A stretch of DNA of 16,649 nucleotides from Spirochaetaceae bacterium. Its GTDB lineage: Bacteria > Spirochaetota > Spirochaetia > SZUA-6 > Bin103. The stretch covers positions 2,835 through 19,483 of the forward strand of contig JAPPNY010000029.1 of assembly GCA_028818385.1 (NCBI GenBank). The letters are read 5' to 3'. The translations under genes were made by a program, and so were the position numbers. Positions 14,927 through 16,649 of this stretch are shown one piece after another (within the stretch, counting starts at the first letter, position 1; each line of letters starts with the position of its first letter). The notes beneath the pieces were generated by a model, which made no database searches, was not told where the DNA came from, and was given only the letters and a program-made list of their open reading frames with translations.

Positions 14927-14955
14927 TTGTCACGAAAGTCGAGGACATTGTCACG
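14927..14955 (+). promoter_or_regulatory. Direct repeats TTGTCACG spaced 21 bp, upstream of LuxR copy 2
   Basis: TTGTCACG occurs at 14927-14934 and again at 14948-14955. The 21-bp period is two helical turns, so both would face the same side of DNA, a usual arrangement for dimeric activators or LytTR proteins. The repeats are upstream of LuxR-type regulator 2. No copy was seen upstream of LuxR regulator 1. Confidence 0.35.
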
Positions 14956-15071
14956 CACACTTCACGATCTGCTCGATACAGTCGAGAGTGGCTGGGGATC
15001 ACCGCCGTAGTGCAGCCGTGAAGAACAGGAGCGGCGCGACGTTGGTGGTGCCCCGTCGACCTGTGCCGACC

Positions 15072-16097
15072 GTGAACAGTCTGGACCGCTTCGATCGCAT
15101 CGTCGCTTCGTTGCACGAAGCGACCCTGGATGACACCCAGTGGCCGGAGACATCGATGCTTATCGAAGAAGCGTGCGGGATCTCCGGCACGGATCTGGTG
15201 ATCGCCGGTGGCCAGGGTCAGGAAGAGGCTGTCTGGGCGATGGACTGGTCGTTCCGACACGGAGGGGATCTCGAGCATCCCAAGCCTCGCCGTACACAGA
15301 TTGACTCCCCCGAGGTGCGACGTCCTACTGCGGGTGCGCAGTCACCCCACGGGGTTGGACATGATCCGATGGGCGGGCCGATTACCTGCGAGTCCGATCA
15401 GCTGGACCTGATCCGACGCCTCTCTCCCCATATACGCCATTTCATCCGGGTCCGTGCCACACTCGCCGGCGCCCGAGCACTGAGCGCCGCGTTCGAGGAA
15501 CTGCTCGACCACGACTTGGCAGGCGTGCTCTGCGTGGAGCGGCGTGGCAGGGTCGTGCATGCCAACTCGTTTGCCCGCTCCCTCCTTCAGCGTCGCGACA
15601 GCTTGCTGCAGGATCGAAACGGCCACTTGCATGCTCGGCTGCCGGAAGAAGACGCGCGTCTCCACCGGTTGTTGGCCCGAGCATGGACCTCACCCATGGC
15701 TACGGCCGTCGGCTCCATGACCGTCCGGCGGTCTCCCCACCTGCCACCAATCACGCTGCGTGTCACGCCGGTGGTCGCCTGCGGCGTCGGTAACAGAAGC
15801 GAGCCCGTCGCCACATCGGTGCTCATCGTCGATCCAGCGGCGAAGCCGGACCTCAAGCACGTCGCCCCAGCGCTCGGCCTGACACCAGCCGAGAGCGAAG
15901 TGGCGATAGCAGTTGCCAAAGGAGCTACCGCTCGGGAGATAGCCGTGGCTACGAAACGGAGGGAAGCCACCGTACGCGAACTTCTCAAGCGCGTCCACGT
16001 CAAGCTCGGCATCTCCCGGAGGGCAGACTTGGTGCGCGCGGTCCTCTCCGTAGGCGCGTTTCCCAGACAACCTGCTGATCGACGCGGTTGCACGTGA
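15072..16097 (+). CDS. LuxR-type HTH transcriptional regulator, copy 2
   Basis: A 341-residue protein from GTG 15072, paralogous to the regulator at 4200-5276. Shared blocks are IVASLHEATLDDTQWPETSM, LIEEACGISGTDLVIAGG, RLSPHIRHFIRVRATLAGAR, ELLDHDLAGVLCVERRGRVV and the LuxR/GerE HTH (about residues 267-330) with LGLTPAESEV, GATAREIAVATKRREATV and KRVHVKLGISRRADLVR. Start choice follows alignment with copy 1. GTG codons at 14988 and 15018 would add 28 or 18 residues with no family similarity, and none of the three has a clear Shine-Dalgarno. The mid-region at about residues 75-115 is poorly conserved between copies. It lacks a receiver domain; signal and targets are unknown. A uricase fragment follows 7 bases after the stop, so the downstream boundary is also a recombination scar. 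Confidence 0.85.
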   Translation: MNSLDRFDRIVASLHEATLDDTQWPETSMLIEEACGISGTDLVIAGGQGQEEAVWAMDWSFRHGGDLEHPKPRRTQIDSPEVRRPTAGAQSPHGVGHDPMGGPITCESDQLDLIRRLSPHIRHFIRVRATLAGARALSAAFEELLDHDLAGVLCVERRGRVVHANSFARSLLQRRDSLLQDRNGHLHARLPEEDARLHRLLARAWTSPMATAVGSMTVRRSPHLPPITLRVTPVVACGVGNRSEPVATSVLIVDPAAKPDLKHVAPALGLTPAESEVAIAVAKGATAREIAVATKRREATVRELLKRVHVKLGISRRADLVRAVLSVGAFPRQPADRRGCT

Positions 16098-16104
16098 CCA
16101 GAGC

Positions 16105-16242
16105 GTGCTTCCTGGACCGCTACCGGCGGGTTTCGGAAGCGCGCGTCCGAGTCGAGGAGACCGTCCGGTCGCCTGCGCGACCGTGACCCGGTCTTCGCGG
16201 GAGTTCGAAGCCGGCTTCCAGGACTTCGCGACCATGAAGACC
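16105..16242 (+). pseudogene. Third uricase remnant, internally deleted
   Basis: The first island CFLDRYRRVSEARVRVEETV matches uricase at 9558-9618. After a deletion of roughly 75 bases and a frame change, the second island ACATVTRSSREFEAGFQDFA to ATMKT matches 9690-9759. The match ends at 16242 and the next bases, GCCTGCGGGGCGGCCACCGT, resemble the adenine deaminase sequence near 2229 (GCCTGCGGGGTTGCCACC), hinting at a second uricase/ade junction; that last part is weak because the match is short. Not translatable as a uricase. Confidence 0.75.
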
Positions 16243-16303
16243 GCCTGCGGGGCGGCCACCGTTGCGGCGCTGGCCGCGATGGCATCTCTGGACTTGACGA
16301 TTT

Positions 16304-16334
16304 CTCCTTACTTTGGTAATGAACTGGTAAGGAG
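16304..16334 (+). promoter_or_regulatory. Inverted repeat covering the antitoxin ribosome-binding site
   Basis: CTCCTTAC (16304-16311) and GTAAGGAG (16327-16334) are perfect 8-base reverse complements 15 bases apart. The right arm is the AAGGAG Shine-Dalgarno of the AbrB gene at 16344. It could be the autoregulatory operator expected for an AbrB antitoxin, or an RNA hairpin that hides the ribosome-binding site. Confidence 0.5.
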
Positions 16335-16343
16335 ACGGCGATT

Positions 16344-16586
16344 GTGCTGATACGCGTTACCGCGAAGCGTCAAGTGACCTTTCCGGCGCATGTCCTGGAT
16401 GCGCTCGGAGCGAAAGCCGGGGACCACCTCCAGCTCGAGGAGAGCCCTGACGGGTTTCTCTTGCGCCCACGCCGCGTCGACCATGCGCGGCTCGCGCCGT
16501 TGCGGACCAAACTGCGGCGCGGCCACGGCACGTTCGATGTGGCGACATTCCGCAACCAGCCTCATGACGCAACGCTACGGGATTGA
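16344..16586 (+). CDS. AbrB/MazE-type antitoxin (apparently intact)
   Basis: An 80-residue protein from GTG 16344 with AAGGAG about 10 bases upstream. The N-terminus LIRVTAKRQVTFPAHVLDAL is the AbrB swapped-hairpin DNA-binding signature (K-R/G-Q-V-T-x-P-x-x-V/I), followed by LGAKAGDHLQLEESPDGFLL. The C-terminal tail TFDVATFRNQP to LRD is the toxin-wrapping region and is shared with the remnants at 9067 and 12018. The last codons overlap the start of a PIN-type toxin frame (16564), the usual coupled arrangement of VapBC-like modules. The toxin is broken, so this may be an orphan antitoxin. Confidence 0.8.
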   Translation: MLIRVTAKRQVTFPAHVLDALGAKAGDHLQLEESPDGFLLRPRRVDHARLAPLRTKLRRGHGTFDVATFRNQPHDATLRD

Positions 16587-16626
16587 TACGTCCGTGGTAA
16601 CTATTCAGCCGGGGCGGACGGTTTGA
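16564..16626 (+). pseudogene. PIN-domain toxin start, truncated after about 12 residues
   Basis: ATG 16564 overlaps the antitoxin gene by 23 bases and encodes MTQRYGIDTSVV, the usual opening of a PIN toxin with its first active-site Asp in IDTSV. Then TIQPGRTV and TGA follow, with no further PIN similarity in the last bases. A functional PIN toxin (about 130 residues) needs three or four acidic residues, so this copy is dead. It rests on a short match plus its position after an antitoxin. Confidence 0.6.
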
Positions 16627-16649
16627 GGCAGGTTGGGATCATGGGGCGA

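Noticed and set aside
1..16649. CRISPR arrays, tRNA or rRNA genes
   Set aside because: No regularly spaced short repeats and no cloverleaf or rRNA-like segments were seen on reading both strands.

Overview
The window is high-GC bacterial DNA (roughly mid-60s percent by eye) with no rRNA, tRNA, CRISPR array or recognisable transposase. Two secreted lipoproteins, one of them a LipO-type ABC solute-binding protein, a pair of unusual LuxR-type regulators, a one-polypeptide kinase/response regulator, and AbrB/PIN and AAA-nuclease remnants suggest a large, accessory-rich, probably environmental or host-associated bacterium. A spirochaete or similar lineage is my guess only; nothing here fixes the taxon. 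The first ~110 bases contain G homopolymers unlike the rest and look like a damaged contig end.

Layout. 1-2600 (+): a tight purine-salvage operon of guanine deaminase (5' part missing), a small ABM-fold monooxygenase, and adenine deaminase with one apparent single-base deletion. 2680-3696 (-): a four-helix membrane protein with a C-terminal LytTR DNA-binding domain. 4200-5276 (+): LuxR-type regulator 1. 5310-6816 (-): a wrecked AAA ATPase/PD-(D/E)XK nuclease gene (three frameshifts, one nonsense codon, missing 3' end). 6867-12250 (+): a repetitive region described below. 12497-14841 (+): a GAF-PAS-HisKA-HATPase-REC-winged-helix protein whose H-box histidine is replaced by glutamine and whose DNA-binding domain is separated by an apparent frameshift. 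15072-16097 (+): LuxR-type regulator 2, a paralogue of the first. 16105-16649: a third uricase scrap, an intact AbrB antitoxin and a clipped PIN toxin start.

The most striking structure is at 6867-12250. The same order occurs in succession: 3' end of adenine deaminase, an identical 27-bp tail, a secreted lipoprotein gene, a strong hairpin, an AbrB-antitoxin remnant, a uricase remnant. The flanks are homologous between units but the lipoprotein payloads differ (a three-repeat lipoprotein in one, a solute-binding protein in the other). The flanking genes show graded decay: adenine deaminase pieces of 597 codons (full length), ~164 and ~63 codons, and uricase pieces from a clean N-terminal two-thirds down to three short islands. 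I read this as repeated duplication and deletion of an ancestral purine-catabolism neighbourhood, with the secreted payload genes retained. A true cassette system is a possibility that the sequence alone cannot establish.

Many coding breaks are single-base indels at short G/C runs (adenine deaminase, AAA protein, uricase, kinase), so some may be sequencing errors. The large internal deletions, the in-frame TAG in the AAA gene and the His-to-Gln change are not explained that way.
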